A stretch of 64,000 nt of DNA from Streptomyces sp. NBC_01707 (lineage in GTDB: Bacteria; Actinomycetota; Actinomycetes; Streptomycetales; Streptomycetaceae), in NCBI RefSeq assembly GCF_041438805.1, contig NZ_CP109190.1, forward strand, positions 3,534,001 to 3,598,000, written 5' to 3'. Under the pieces are notes generated by a model. That model saw only the letters and a list, made by a program, of their open reading frames with translations, was not told where the DNA came from and ran no database searches. The stretch's first letter is position 1, and each line of letters begins with the position of its first letter. Shown here piece after piece: positions 35,684-45,901 of the stretch. The translations under genes were made by a program, and so were the position numbers.

Positions 35684-37315
35684 TCAGCCCTGGTGGGGGT
35701 AGGTGTAGTTGGTCGGCGGGACCAGCGTCTCCTTGATGGCGCGGGTCAGCGTCCAGCGCTGCAGGTTCTGCGGGGCGCCCGCCTTGTCGTTCGTGCCCGA
35801 GGCACGGCCGCCACCGAAGGGCTGCTGGCCGACGACGGCGCCGGTCGACTTGTCGTTGATGTAGAAGTTGCCCGCCGCGTAGCGGAGCTTCTCCATCGTG
35901 TACGCGGCCGCGGCGCGGTCGCCCGAGATGACCGAGCCGGTCAGCGCGTAGTCGGAGACCGACTCCATCTGCTCCAGCATCTCGTCGTACTTGTCGTCCT
36001 CGTACACGTGGACCGCGAGGATCGGGCCGAAGTACTCGGTCGTGAAGACCTCGTTGGCCGGGTCGGCACACTCGACGACCGTCGGACGGACGAAGTAGCC
36101 GACCGAGTCGTCGTACGTGCCACCTGCGACGACGGTGCAGGAATCATCGGCCTTGGCCCGGTCGATCGCGGCCTTGTTCTTGGCGAACGCACGCTCGTCG
36201 ATGACGGCGCCGATGAAGTTCGACAGATCGGTGACGTCACCCATGGTGATGGAGTCGACCTCGGCCGCGAACTCCTCCTTGAAACCGGAGTTCCAGATGG
36301 AGGCCGGGACGTACGCCCGGGAGGAGGCCGAGCACTTCTGGCCCTGGAACTCGAAGGAGCCACGGGTCAGCGCGGTCTTCAGGACGGCGCGGTCGGCGCT
36401 GGGGTGCGCGACGACGAAGTCCTTGCCGCCGGTCTCGCCGACCAGACGCGGGTAGGTGCGGTAGTTGGCGATGTTGTTGCCGACCGTCTTCCACAGGTGC
36501 TGGAAGGTCGGGGTCGAGCCGGTGAAGTGGATACCGGCCAGGTCGCGGTGGTTCAGGGCGACCTCGGAGACGGCGATGCCGTCGCCGGTCACCAGGTTGA
36601 TGACGCCCTTGGGCAGACCGGCCTCCTCCAGGAGCTGCATCAGCAGCACGGCGGAGTGGGTCTGCGTCGGGGACGGCTTCCACACCACGACGTTGCCCAT
36701 GAGAGCGGGGGCGGTGGGCAGGTTGCCCGCGATCGCCGTGAAGTTGAACGGCGTGATCGCGTAGACGAAGCCCTCCAGCGGGCGGTGGTCCATGCGGTTC
36801 CACACACCCGGGGAGTTGGCCGGGGGCTGCTCGGCCAGGATCTGGCGCGCGTAGTGCACGTTGAAGCGCCAGAAGTCGACGAGCTCGCACGGGGTGTCGA
36901 TCTCGGCCTGCTGGGCGGTCTTCGACTGGCCGAGCATGGTCGAGGCGGCCAGCGTCTCGCGCCAGGGGCCCGACAGCAGCTCGGCGGCGCGCAGGATGAT
37001 CGCGGCGCGGTCGTCGAACGACATCGCACGCCACGCCGGGGCGGCGTCGAGGGCGGCGTCGATCGCGTCCCGGGCGTCCTGCTCGGTGGCTCCGGCGAAC
37101 GTACCGATGACGGCCTTGTGGTTGTGCGGCTGTACGACGTCGAAACGCTCGCCGCCACCCATCCGCTTCTCGCCACCGATGGTCATCGGCAGGTCGATCG
37201 GGTTCTCGGCGAGCTCCTTGAGCTTCGCCTCCAGACGGGCGCGCTCCGGGGAACCCGGGGCGTAGGAGTGGACCGGCTCGTTGACCGGCGCGGGGACCTG
37301 GGTCACAGCGTCCAT
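35684..37315 (-). CDS. pruA: L-glutamate gamma-semialdehyde (P5C) dehydrogenase
   Basis: A 543-residue aldehyde dehydrogenase that oxidises pyrroline-5-carboxylate/glutamate semialdehyde to glutamate with NAD, the second step of proline catabolism. It matches the stand-alone P5CDH group (TIGR01236 type): VYAITPFNFTAIAGNLPTA, the Glu in VGETGGKDFVV and the catalytic Cys328 in FQGQKCSASSR. It begins MDAVTQVPAPVNEPVH at 37315, 51 nt after the proline dehydrogenase stop, so both are one operon. Confidence 0.97.
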   Translation of the reverse strand: MDAVTQVPAPVNEPVHSYAPGSPERARLEAKLKELAENPIDLPMTIGGEKRMGGGERFDVVQPHNHKAVIGTFAGATEQDARDAIDAALDAAPAWRAMSFDDRAAIILRAAELLSGPWRETLAASTMLGQSKTAQQAEIDTPCELVDFWRFNVHYARQILAEQPPANSPGVWNRMDHRPLEGFVYAITPFNFTAIAGNLPTAPALMGNVVVWKPSPTQTHSAVLLMQLLEEAGLPKGVINLVTGDGIAVSEVALNHRDLAGIHFTGSTPTFQHLWKTVGNNIANYRTYPRLVGETGGKDFVVAHPSADRAVLKTALTRGSFEFQGQKCSASSRAYVPASIWNSGFKEEFAAEVDSITMGDVTDLSNFIGAVIDERAFAKNKAAIDRAKADDSCTVVAGGTYDDSVGYFVRPTVVECADPANEVFTTEYFGPILAVHVYEDDKYDEMLEQMESVSDYALTGSVISGDRAAAAYTMEKLRYAAGNFYINDKSTGAVVGQQPFGGGRASGTNDKAGAPQNLQRWTLTRAIKETLVPPTNYTYPHQG

Positions 37316-37366
37316 GAGTGCCTTGTCTCCTTGCTTCAGCGGGGTGGGGGCAGCGGGGCGGGCGGG

Positions 37367-38293
37367 TCAGCCCTTGGTGAGGATGGAGCGGGCGAAGAAC
37401 AGCAGGTTGGCCGGCTTCTCCGCGAGGCGGCGCATGAAGTAGCCGTACCAGTCGGTGCCGTACGCGGTGTAGACACGCATCCGGTGGCCCTCGGCCGCGA
37501 GCCGGACGTGCTCGTCGCTGCGGATCCCGTAGAGCATCTGGAACTCGTACTCGTCCAGTTTGCGCCCGGCCTTGCGGGCGAGCTCCTGCGCGATGGCGAT
37601 GAGCCTCGGGTCGTGGGACCCGATCATCGGGTAGCCCTCGCCCTCCATGAGGGTCTTCAGGATGCGGACGTACGCCTTGTCGATCTCGGCCTTGTCCTGG
37701 TACGCCACGGAGGCGGGCTCCTTGTAGGCGCCCTTCACGATGCGGACCCGGCTGCCGGCGGCGGCGAGGCGGCGGGCGTCGTCCTCGGTGCGGAACAGGT
37801 AGGCCTGGATGACACAGCCGGTCTGCGGGAAGTCCTTCCGCAGCTCCTCGTGGATGGCGAACATCGAGTCGAGAGTGGTGTGGTCCTCGGCGTCCAGGGT
37901 GACCGTGGTGCCGATCGCGGCGGCGGCCTCGACGACCGGGCGGACGTTGGCGAGCGCCATCTCGTGGCCGCCCTCAAGCGCCTGGCCGAACATCGAGAGC
38001 TTGATGGACATCTCGGCCCTGGTGCCCAGGCCGAGGTCCTTCAGGCGGTCGATCAGCTCCAGGTACGCGTCGCGCGCGGCGGTGGCCTGCTCCGGCGTCG
38101 TGATGTCCTCGCCGACGACGTCGAGGGTGACCTCGAGGCCCTTCCCGGTGGCGTCCTTGATGATCGGGACGACCTGCTCGACCGTCTCGCCGGCGATGAA
38201 CCGGTCGACGACCTGCTTGGTCCCCGGAGCGGCCGAGATGAAACGGCGCATCTTGTCACTGCGCGACGCAGCGAGGATCACGGGAGCCAGCAC
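37367..38293 (-). CDS. putA: Proline dehydrogenase
   Basis: A 308-residue FAD enzyme converting proline to pyrroline-5-carboxylate. The GTG at 38293 has GGAGG upstream, giving the start VLAPVILAASRSDKMRR. Typical segments are TLDAEDHTTLDS, VRIVKGAYKEPASVA, and the C-terminal YGTDWYGYFMRRLAEKPAN (Arg-Arg pair binding the proline carboxylate). It is the monofunctional form, paired with separate PruA as in most Gram-positives, rather than the bifunctional PutA of proteobacteria. It is divergent from a PucR-type regulator. Confidence 0.95.
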   Translation of the reverse strand: MLAPVILAASRSDKMRRFISAAPGTKQVVDRFIAGETVEQVVPIIKDATGKGLEVTLDVVGEDITTPEQATAARDAYLELIDRLKDLGLGTRAEMSIKLSMFGQALEGGHEMALANVRPVVEAAAAIGTTVTLDAEDHTTLDSMFAIHEELRKDFPQTGCVIQAYLFRTEDDARRLAAAGSRVRIVKGAYKEPASVAYQDKAEIDKAYVRILKTLMEGEGYPMIGSHDPRLIAIAQELARKAGRKLDEYEFQMLYGIRSDEHVRLAAEGHRMRVYTAYGTDWYGYFMRRLAEKPANLLFFARSILTKG

Positions 38294-38439
38294 GGGGCAC
38301 CTCCAACGGAAAGATATGAACGAGGGCCGAACCGGCAGGAACTGAATCAGACCGGTACAGCACGGAGAACCACCGTGAAATCTAAGGATCCCTCCGATCC
38401 TGTGCCATCGACAGCTGTCACGCATCCATGTCCTGGATC

Positions 38440-38455
38440 TCAGACATATGTCTGA
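38440..38455. promoter_or_regulatory. TCAGACATATGTCTGA operator candidate
   Basis: A perfect 16-bp palindrome located 21 nt before the regulator start in the 182-nt space between the divergent proline dehydrogenase and PucR-type genes. A shorter palindrome, GACAGCTGTC, lies at 38410-38419. The site is a natural target for the adjacent regulator. Confidence 0.65.
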
Positions 38456-38475
38456 AGGGGTGGGAGAATGGTCGG

Positions 38476-39624
38476 GTGAAGGGCGATTACCAGGAGCTGG
38501 TCGACGAGATCTCCGCGCTGCTCGGCGCCCCCGCGACACTGGAGAACAGGGACTTCGGCCTGGTCGCCTTCGGGGCGCACGACAGCGACGACGACATGGC
38601 GATGGACCCGGTCCGCACCCGGTCGATCCTCACCCGTCGCTCCACACCCGCGGTCCGCTCCTGGTTCGAGGGCTTCGGCATCGCCCGCGCCACCGGCCCG
38701 GTCCGCATCCCCGCCGCTCCGGAGGCCGGGGTGTTCCGCGGCCGTATCTGTCTGCCGGTACGCCATCGGGGTGTCGTCCTCGGGTACGTATGGCTGCTCG
38801 ACGCGGACCCCGGACCGACCGACGGACAGCTGACCGCGGCGATGGACGTGGCGGCCAGGATCGGGGCGCTGCTCTCCGACGAGGCGCGGGCCGGCGCGGA
38901 TCTGTCCCGGGAGTTCGGCGCGGTGCTGACAGCCGGCCGGGGCTGGCAGCACGACATGGCGGTGGCCGCGCTGCGGGAGGCGCTGGGCCCGGACGCGGAC
39001 GGGCTGCACACGGTGGTGTGTGTGACCCCGTGGCCGGACGAGACCCCGTCGGCCCGTACGGTGCCGTCCGCGGCGGCACTGTCGACGGTCCCGTCACCGG
39101 CCGGGGCGGGCACCCTGTCGCTGGCCGCGCTGATCCGATTGCGCTCCCCCGACGTACTGGACCCGGCGACGGCGGCGGCGGACCGGTTGCGCACCAACGC
39201 AGGCCGGACCGCCACCGCCGGGGTCGCGCTCCCGCGCCGGGGCCTGCCGGAGCTGGCGGCGGCCTGGCACGAGGCCTCGGCGGCGGCCCGCGCGGCGGCT
39301 GCGGAGTCGCGCTTCGGCCCGGTCGCCGACTGGTCGGCCATCGGCCCGTACCGCCTGCTGACCGCACTCCCCCCGACGCCGGACACCACCCCGGACCCCG
39401 CGGTGCGCCCCCTGCTCACCCCGCCGCACACGGACCTGGCCCGCACCGCCGAGGTGTTCCTCGACTGCGCGGGCCAGGCGAGCCGCACGGCGGCCGAACT
39501 CGGCATCCACCGCCAGACGCTGTACTACCGGCTGTCCCGGGTCGAGCAGCTCACCGGTCTGGATCTGAACGACGGAGAGGACCGGCTGCTGCTGCACCTG
39601 GCCCTGAAGAGGGCGCGACTCTGA
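38476..39624 (+). CDS. PucR-family activator, likely of proline catabolism
   Basis: A 382-residue regulator from the GTG at 38476 ([20 protein letters not shown]). The N-terminal half resembles a GAF-like sensor, the middle a GGDEF-fold-like linker of the CdaR/PucR class. The C-terminal HTH_30 contains [20 protein letters not shown] (about residues 335-355). PucR-type activators respond to metabolites such as allantoin, proline or aminobutyrate. Divergence from the proline dehydrogenase/pruA operon makes proline or P5C the expected signal, as for PutR/PruR-like proteins. Confidence 0.87.
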   Translation: MKGDYQELVDEISALLGAPATLENRDFGLVAFGAHDSDDDMAMDPVRTRSILTRRSTPAVRSWFEGFGIARATGPVRIPAAPEAGVFRGRICLPVRHRGVVLGYVWLLDADPGPTDGQLTAAMDVAARIGALLSDEARAGADLSREFGAVLTAGRGWQHDMAVAALREALGPDADGLHTVVCVTPWPDETPSARTVPSAAALSTVPSPAGAGTLSLAALIRLRSPDVLDPATAAADRLRTNAGRTATAGVALPRRGLPELAAAWHEASAAARAAAAESRFGPVADWSAIGPYRLLTALPPTPDTTPDPAVRPLLTPPHTDLARTAEVFLDCAGQASRTAAELGIHRQTLYYRLSRVEQLTGLDLNDGEDRLLLHLALKRARL

Positions 39625-39678
39625 GGGCTGGACATCCCGGACGGACGCCCCTGCGACGAGGCCGGGGAACGCCGCCGG

Positions 39679-40161
39679 TCAGCGGGCCCCCCGCTCATCC
39701 GTACCGGCCACCTTCGCGGTGCTCAGGGCGATGCGGTTCCAGGTGTTGATCGTGAAGATCAGGGCCAGCAGCCCGGCCAGTTCGGGCTCGTCGAAGTGGG
39801 CCGCCGCGCGGGCGTAGACGTCGTCCGGGACGCCGCCGCGGGAGACCAGGGTGACGGCCTCGGTGAGCGCGAGTGCCGCCTGTTCCTTCTCCGTGAAGAA
39901 GTGGGCGGCCTCCGGCCAGACGGCGACCATGTGCAGCCGCTCCTCGCTCTCACCCGCCTTGCGGGCGTCCTTGGTGTGCATGTGCAGGCAGTACGCGCAC
40001 CCGTTGAGCTGGGAGGACCGGATCTGCACCAGTTCGACGAGCGACGGGTCCAGGCCCTGCCGCGCCGCGGCGTCGAAGCCGATGAGGGCCCTGAACGCCT
40101 TCGGGGCGGCCTTGGCGAAGTCGACTCGGGCGGTTCGGGTGACTGCTTCGGTGTTCGTCAT
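39679..40161 (-). CDS. AhpD-like / carboxymuconolactone decarboxylase-family protein
   Basis: A 160-residue all-helical protein starting MTNTEAVTRTARVDFAK at the ATG at 40161. It has the AhpD-type redox motif in NGCAYCLHMHTKDARKAG (Cys-x2-Cys then His). Such proteins act as alkylhydroperoxidase partners or have unknown peroxidase-like roles. It is divergent from a MocR-type regulator gene 47 nt away, which is a common arrangement for a regulator and its target. Confidence 0.88.
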   Translation of the reverse strand: MTNTEAVTRTARVDFAKAAPKAFRALIGFDAAARQGLDPSLVELVQIRSSQLNGCAYCLHMHTKDARKAGESEERLHMVAVWPEAAHFFTEKEQAALALTEAVTLVSRGGVPDDVYARAAAHFDEPELAGLLALIFTINTWNRIALSTAKVAGTDERGAR

Positions 40162-40208
40162 GACCACTACGCTACGGAGCCGGGCGACCTCACGTAGGGT
40201 GCATTCCG

Positions 40209-41636
40209 ATGTCGGAATCATGGGTCAATTCGGCGGAGCGGATCGGCAGTGACCTGCTGCTGGAGCTGGCAGGTCCGGGCAGTCGCCGGGCCGTTCTCAT
40301 CCGCGCGCTGCGCGACGCGGTCCGGGCGGGACGGCTGCCGCCCGGCACCCGGCTGCCGCCGTACCGCTCGCTCGCCGCCGACCTCGGCCTGGCCCGTAAC
40401 ACCGTCGCCGACGCCTACGCCGAACTGGTCGCCGAGGGCTGGCTGACCGCCCGTCAGGGGTCCGGCACCCGGGTCGCGCACCGCGCCCCTGCCGCCACCC
40501 CTGCCCGGATCCCGAAGAAGGCGCCGTCCCGCCCGGCCCCGCCCGTGCACAACCTTCGCCAAGGGCAGCCGGACGCCGCGTCCTTCCCTCGTACCGCATG
40601 GCTCGCGGCCTCCCGCCGCGCCGTGAACGCCGCGCCGAACGACGCCTTCGGCCCGGGTGACCCACAGGGCCGCGTCGAGCTGCGCCGTGCGCTGTCCGGC
40701 TATCTGGCGCGTGTCCGCGGGGTGCACTGCTCCCCCGAACGGATCGTGATCTGCTCCGGCTTCGCGCACGCCCTCCGGCTGCTGTTCGGCGGCGGCGTGC
40801 TGCGCGGCCCACTGGCGGTGGAGTCGTACGGGCTCGGTTTCCACCGTTCGCTGCTGGTCGCAGCCGGGGTACGTACGGTCCCGCTGACGCTCGACGAACA
40901 CGGGGCCCGTACCGGCGAGTTGACCGGACTGCCGGGCGTACGGAGTGTGCTGCTCACCCCGGCCCACCAGTTCCCGACGGGCGGTCCGCTGCACCCGGAG
41001 CGGCGTACCGCCGTGGTCGACTGGGCCCGTACCCGTGGCGGTCTGGTCCTGGAGGACGACTACGACGGGGAGTTCCGGTACGACCGTGAGCCGGTGAGCG
41101 CCGTCCAGGGCCTCGGTCCGGACCGGGTCGTCCACCTCGGCTCCGTCAGCAAGAGCCTCTCCCCCGCCATTCGTCTGGGCTGGATGGTGCTGCCCGAGCA
41201 TCTCGTCGGTGCCGTGCTGGCCGCCAAGGGGGAACGCGAGGGCTGGGCGAGCGTCCTGGACCAGCTCGCGCTCGCCGACTTCATCGAATCCGGCCACTAC
41301 GACCGGCACATCCGCCGGATGCGGCAGCGCTACCGGCACCGCCGTGACCAGCTGGTCGCCGCCCTGGCCGCACACGCCCCGCACATCACGCCCACCGGCG
41401 TCGCCGCCGGACTGCACGCCGTCCTGCGACTGCCGCCCGGCACCGAACGCTCCACCGTCAAGGCCGCCGCCTGGCAGGGTCTCGGCCTGGACCCACTCGC
41501 CGACTTCCGTCATCCGGCCGCCACCATGCCCGCCGAGGACGGTCTGGTGGTGGGCTATGCGACGCCGCCGGACCATGCCTACGGCGCGGCCCTGGAGGCG
41601 CTGTGCCGGGCCCTGCCACCACCGCCCGGCGCCTGA
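40209..41636 (+). CDS. MocR/PdxR-type regulator (GntR HTH + aminotransferase)
   Basis: A 475-residue fusion. Residues about 15-85 are a GntR winged HTH (LPPYRSLAADLGLARNTVAD). Residues 110-475 are a fold-type I aminotransferase domain with VLEDDYDGEFRYDREPV and the PLP Lys315 in LGSVSKSLSP. MocR proteins sense PLP or an amino compound through this domain and usually control a neighbouring or divergent gene. The intergenic region has CTACGCTACG (40167-40176) and an inverted CGTAG (40193-40197). Confidence 0.93.
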   Translation: MSESWVNSAERIGSDLLLELAGPGSRRAVLIRALRDAVRAGRLPPGTRLPPYRSLAADLGLARNTVADAYAELVAEGWLTARQGSGTRVAHRAPAATPARIPKKAPSRPAPPVHNLRQGQPDAASFPRTAWLAASRRAVNAAPNDAFGPGDPQGRVELRRALSGYLARVRGVHCSPERIVICSGFAHALRLLFGGGVLRGPLAVESYGLGFHRSLLVAAGVRTVPLTLDEHGARTGELTGLPGVRSVLLTPAHQFPTGGPLHPERRTAVVDWARTRGGLVLEDDYDGEFRYDREPVSAVQGLGPDRVVHLGSVSKSLSPAIRLGWMVLPEHLVGAVLAAKGEREGWASVLDQLALADFIESGHYDRHIRRMRQRYRHRRDQLVAALAAHAPHITPTGVAAGLHAVLRLPPGTERSTVKAAAWQGLGLDPLADFRHPAATMPAEDGLVVGYATPPDHAYGAALEALCRALPPPPGA

Positions 41637-41708
41637 CCGGGCCGGGTCGCGCACATCTCAGCCCGTCCGGCGACGGAGGACACGGCGTGGCCGCGACCAC
41701 GCGATCGC

Positions 41709-42296
41709 CTACGACACCCGTCCCTCGAGCACCGCCTTCAGCCCGTCCGTCAGGTCCTGCGCCGACGGCGCCGAGTCGCGGTCGATCATCCACTGCACCA
41801 TCACACCTGCCAGCAGCGCCTGACAGAACAGCCCGGCGACCCGCGCCCGCTCCGGGTCGGTCTCCGGGTCGATGCCCAGCATGTTCTCGGCGAGCCCGTT
41901 CCGGCCTTCGCGCTGCGGGCCCGCCAGGGCCTTCTGCAGCTCGGGGTCGGAGTCGACCCGGGACACGACCTCCATCTGGAGTTGCCAGACGGCCCGTGTC
42001 CGTTCGTAGCTGCCGATCACCTGCTCCCAGACGTCGCGGAACTGGTCGAGAGGCGCCCGGGGGGAACCGTCGTCGCGCCCGGCATCGTCCGGCTGCTTGG
42101 TGAGCAACTCGCCCCATTCCTCCGTCACCTTGAGGAAGGCGAGGTTGAGCAGGGCCTCCTTGGAGCCGTAGTGGTAACCGATGGAGGCGAGGTTGGTGCC
42201 GGAGGCCGCGACGATGTCGCGGGCCGTCGTCCGGGCGTACCCCTTCTCCAGCAGGCAGCGCTTGGCGCCTTCGAGCAGATCCTCACGGTGTCCCAT
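41709..42296 (-). CDS. TetR-family regulator
   Basis: A 195-residue repressor starting MGHREDLLEGAKRCLLEKG at 42296. The HTH reads TTARDIVAASGTNLASIGYHYG (residues about 22-43), and the C-terminal ligand domain is of the TetR_C type with PDDAGRDDG loop and VIGSYERTRAVWQLQMEVV. It is in line with serA, 84 nt downstream of its stop, and separated by a very long inverted repeat that may be its operator. The regulated gene is unknown; it may act only on itself, as no transporter lies adjacent. Confidence 0.85.
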   Translation of the reverse strand: MGHREDLLEGAKRCLLEKGYARTTARDIVAASGTNLASIGYHYGSKEALLNLAFLKVTEEWGELLTKQPDDAGRDDGSPRAPLDQFRDVWEQVIGSYERTRAVWQLQMEVVSRVDSDPELQKALAGPQREGRNGLAENMLGIDPETDPERARVAGLFCQALLAGVMVQWMIDRDSAPSAQDLTDGLKAVLEGRVS

Positions 42297-42304
42297 GAAA
42301 AGCA

Positions 42305-42359
42305 GCGTACCCGGCATGCAGACGTTTGTGTAAGACGCACGTCTACATGCCGGGTACGC
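42305..42359. promoter_or_regulatory. 21-bp-arm inverted repeat: TetR operator and/or serA terminator
   Basis: Arms 42305-42325 and 42339-42359 pair over 21 bp with a single mismatch (42319/42345), spacer 13 nt. It lies 21 nt past the serA stop and 8 nt before the TetR start. The inner AGACGT...ACGTCT half-sites look like an operator, and the whole could fold as a strong hairpin in the serA transcript. Confidence 0.65.
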
Positions 42360-42380
42360 CGGCTCGCACAGGGTCTGCGA

Positions 42381-43973
42381 TCAGTCGGTGAGGTTCACCG
42401 AACGGGCCGAGGCGGCGCCGATCTCCTCGGCGATCTCGTTCAGGACCGCTGCCGGGACGTCGTCGTCGACGGTGAGGACGACCAGCGCCTCGCCGCCCGC
42501 GGCCGCCCGCGAGACCTGCATGCCGGCGATGTTGAGACCGGCCTCGCCGAGAATCTTGCCGACGGCGCCGACGACACCGGGACGGTCCTCGTAACGCAGG
42601 ACGACCATGTGGTCGGCGAGCGCCAGATCCACATCGTGCTCGCCGATCGCCACGATCTTCTGAAGGTGCTTGGGGCCGGCCAGCGTGCCGGAGACCGCGA
42701 CCTCCTCGCCGCTCGCCAGCGTGCCGCGCACCGTCACCACATTGCGGTGGTCCGGCGACTCGGAGCTGGTGGTGAGGCGGACCTCGACACCGCGCTCCTG
42801 CGCGAAGAGCGGGGCGTTGACGTAGGACACCGTCTCGTCGACGACGTCCTCGAAGACGCCCTTGAGCGCGGAGAGTTCGAGCACCTTGACGTCGTGCTGG
42901 GTGATCTCGCCGTACACCTCGACATCGAGGCGGGCCGCGACCTCGCCCGCGAGCGCGGTGAAGATCCGGCCGAGCTTCTCGGCGAGCGGCAGGCCAGGAC
43001 GTACGTCCTCGGCGATGACACCGCCCTGCACGTTGACGGCGTCCGGCACGAGTTCACCGGCGAGCGCGAGGCGGACGGACTTGGCGACCGCGATGCCCGC
43101 CTTCTCCTGCGCCTCGTCGGTGGAGGCGCCGAGGTGCGGGGTGCAGACGACCTGGTCGAACTGGAACAGCGGGGAGTCCGTGCAGGGCTCCTTCGCGTAC
43201 ACGTCGAGACCGGCGCCGGCGACGCGGCCCTCCTTGAGGGCGGAGGCGAGCGCCTCCTCGTCGACGATGCCGCCGCGCGCGGCGTTGACGATCCGCACCG
43301 AGGGCTTCACCTTGTGCAGCGCCTCGTCACCGATCAGACCGAGGGTCTCGGGGGTCTTCGGCAGGTGCACGGTGATGAAGTCGGAGACTTCCAGCAGCTC
43401 GTCGAGCGTGAGGAGCTTGACGCCCATCTGCGCGGCGCGGGCCGGCTGCACATAGGGGTCGTACGCGACGATCTTCATGCCGAAGGCCGACATGCGCTGC
43501 GCGACCAGCACGCCGATGCGGCCGAGGCCGACGACACCGAGGGTCTTCTCGCTCAGCTCGACGCCGGTGTACTTGGAGCGCTTCCACTCGCCGTTCTTGA
43601 GGGCGGTGTTGGCCTGCGGGATGTTACGCGCGGTGGCGACGAGCAGACCGCAGGCCAGCTCGGCGGCGGTGACGATGTTGGACGTCGGGGCGTTCACGAC
43701 CATCACGCCGGCCTTGGTGGCCGCGGACACGTCGACGTTGTCCAGACCGACTCCCGCGCGGGCGACGACCTTCAGCTTCTTCGCGGCGGCGACGGCCTCG
43801 GCATCGACCTTGGTGGCGGAGCGCACCAGGATGGCGTCGACATCGGCGATCGCGGGGAGGAGTTCGGCGCGGTCCGCGCCGTTGCAGTGCCGGATGTCGA
43901 AATCCGGTCCCAGGGCGTCAACCGTGGCAGGCGACAGCTCTTCAGCGATGAGTACGACAGGTTTCGAGCTCAC
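42381..43973 (-). CDS. serA: D-3-phosphoglycerate dehydrogenase
   Basis: A 530-residue enzyme of the long SerA type found in mycobacteria and Bacillus: substrate and NAD domains (VGLGRIGVLVAQRM, ARGGIVDEEALA, CTPHLGAST), an intervening allosteric-substrate-binding domain (about 320-455) and a C-terminal ACT domain (VVLRYEDRPGVVGAVGKIL) for serine feedback. It opens serine synthesis. The start is the GTG at 43973 with GAGG upstream. It lies 274 nt after ilvC, in the same direction, with a strong terminator between, so it is its own unit. Confidence 0.96.
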   Translation of the reverse strand: MSSKPVVLIAEELSPATVDALGPDFDIRHCNGADRAELLPAIADVDAILVRSATKVDAEAVAAAKKLKVVARAGVGLDNVDVSAATKAGVMVVNAPTSNIVTAAELACGLLVATARNIPQANTALKNGEWKRSKYTGVELSEKTLGVVGLGRIGVLVAQRMSAFGMKIVAYDPYVQPARAAQMGVKLLTLDELLEVSDFITVHLPKTPETLGLIGDEALHKVKPSVRIVNAARGGIVDEEALASALKEGRVAGAGLDVYAKEPCTDSPLFQFDQVVCTPHLGASTDEAQEKAGIAVAKSVRLALAGELVPDAVNVQGGVIAEDVRPGLPLAEKLGRIFTALAGEVAARLDVEVYGEITQHDVKVLELSALKGVFEDVVDETVSYVNAPLFAQERGVEVRLTTSSESPDHRNVVTVRGTLASGEEVAVSGTLAGPKHLQKIVAIGEHDVDLALADHMVVLRYEDRPGVVGAVGKILGEAGLNIAGMQVSRAAAGGEALVVLTVDDDVPAAVLNEIAEEIGAASARSVNLTD

Positions 43974-44207
43974 GTGAGTCCTCACAAGTCCAGTGCGGAC
44001 GGCCGTCCCGACGGCCGCAGGCGGTGGAGGGGGCTTGCCGCGTGGAAGACGCACGACACTGTGGGCCTGACGCGTGTATGTGTGGAGAAGTGTAGTCATG
44101 CGCGAGGGCGCATTCTGCGCCCCGATGGAAGGATCACCCACATGGGGCTGGACGACTTGTACACACGTACGGCGCCGCCTTCTTCCAGCGGTGATGCGGG
44201 GGATGCG

Positions 44208-44239
44208 CCGCGGGGCGGGTCCGAAGACCCGCCCCGCGG
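44208..44239. terminator. Terminator after ilvC
   Basis: A perfect 14-bp stem with a CGAA loop (44208-44221, 44226-44239) starts 8 nt past the ilvC stop on the minus strand. The remaining gap down to serA (43974-44207) holds a GGCCGTC/GACGGCC hairpin at 44001-44016 and presumed promoter sequence. A 33-codon plus-strand frame at 44142-44243 ends within the terminator and I do not call it a gene. Confidence 0.88.
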
Positions 44240-44247
44240 CTGAGGAC

Positions 44248-45306
<1,059 letters not shown>

Positions 45307-45351
45307 TTACGTTTTCGGGTCTCGCCATACGAGCGGCGAGAGGGGTGGCGG

Positions 45352-45879
45352 CTAGGCCGTACGGTCGAGGGCGCGCAGCGAACGGTCGGTGATCGAGCGC
45401 GCGCCGCGCCCTATGGCGATGGTGCCGGACTGGACGAGCTCCTTGATGCCGTACTGCTCCAGCATCTTGAGCATGGCCTCCAGCTTGTCGGCGCCGCCGG
45501 TCGCCTCGATCGTGACGGCGTCCGGGGAGACGTCCACGGTCTTGGCGCGGAACAGCTTGACGATCTCGACGATCTGGGAGCGGGTCTCGTTGTCGGCGCG
45601 GACCTTCACCAGGACGAGCTCACGCTGGATCGCAGCGGACGGCTCGAGTTCGACGATCTTCAGTACGTTGATCAGCTTGTTGAGCTGCTTGGTCACCTGC
45701 TCGAGGGGCAGGTCCTCGACACCCACGACGATGGTGATGCGTGAGATGTCGGGGTGCTCGGTGGTACCGACCGCTAGCGAGTCGATGTTGAAGCCGCGTC
45801 GGGAGAACAGGGCCGTGATCCGGGCGAGGACGCCGGGCTTGTTCTCGACCAGGACGGAGAGCGTGTGCTTGGTGGACAT
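45352..45879 (-). CDS. ilvN: Acetolactate synthase small (regulatory) subunit
   Basis: A 175-residue subunit with an N-terminal ACT domain (HTLSVLVENKPGVLARITAL; GFNIDSLAVGTTEHPDIS) and the conserved C-terminal domain. It binds valine and activates the large subunit. The ATG at 45879 is 22 nt after the ilvB stop, and the pair is translated from one mRNA. Confidence 0.96.
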   Translation of the reverse strand: MSTKHTLSVLVENKPGVLARITALFSRRGFNIDSLAVGTTEHPDISRITIVVGVEDLPLEQVTKQLNKLINVLKIVELEPSAAIQRELVLVKVRADNETRSQIVEIVKLFRAKTVDVSPDAVTIEATGGADKLEAMLKMLEQYGIKELVQSGTIAIGRGARSITDRSLRALDRTA

Positions 45880-45901
45880 GGAGTCGGTCTCTCTCTGTCT
45901 C

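Noticed and set aside
35458..35736. 92-codon plus-strand frame in the gap after the GH97 gene
   Set aside because: It runs through the pruA terminator into pruA antisense and shows no recognisable motif.
35486..38455. 989-codon plus-strand open frame opposite pruA and proline dehydrogenase
   Set aside because: Runs through two recognised genes in antisense; composition typical of third-position GC bias. The same applies to the long frames at 25106-27640, 41982-44243 and 55054-58140.
44142..44243. 33-codon plus-strand frame starting MGLDDLYTRTAPPSSSG with an AAGGA site
   Set aside because: Its 3' third is the ilvC terminator hairpin and its composition is unremarkable; a chance frame is more likely.
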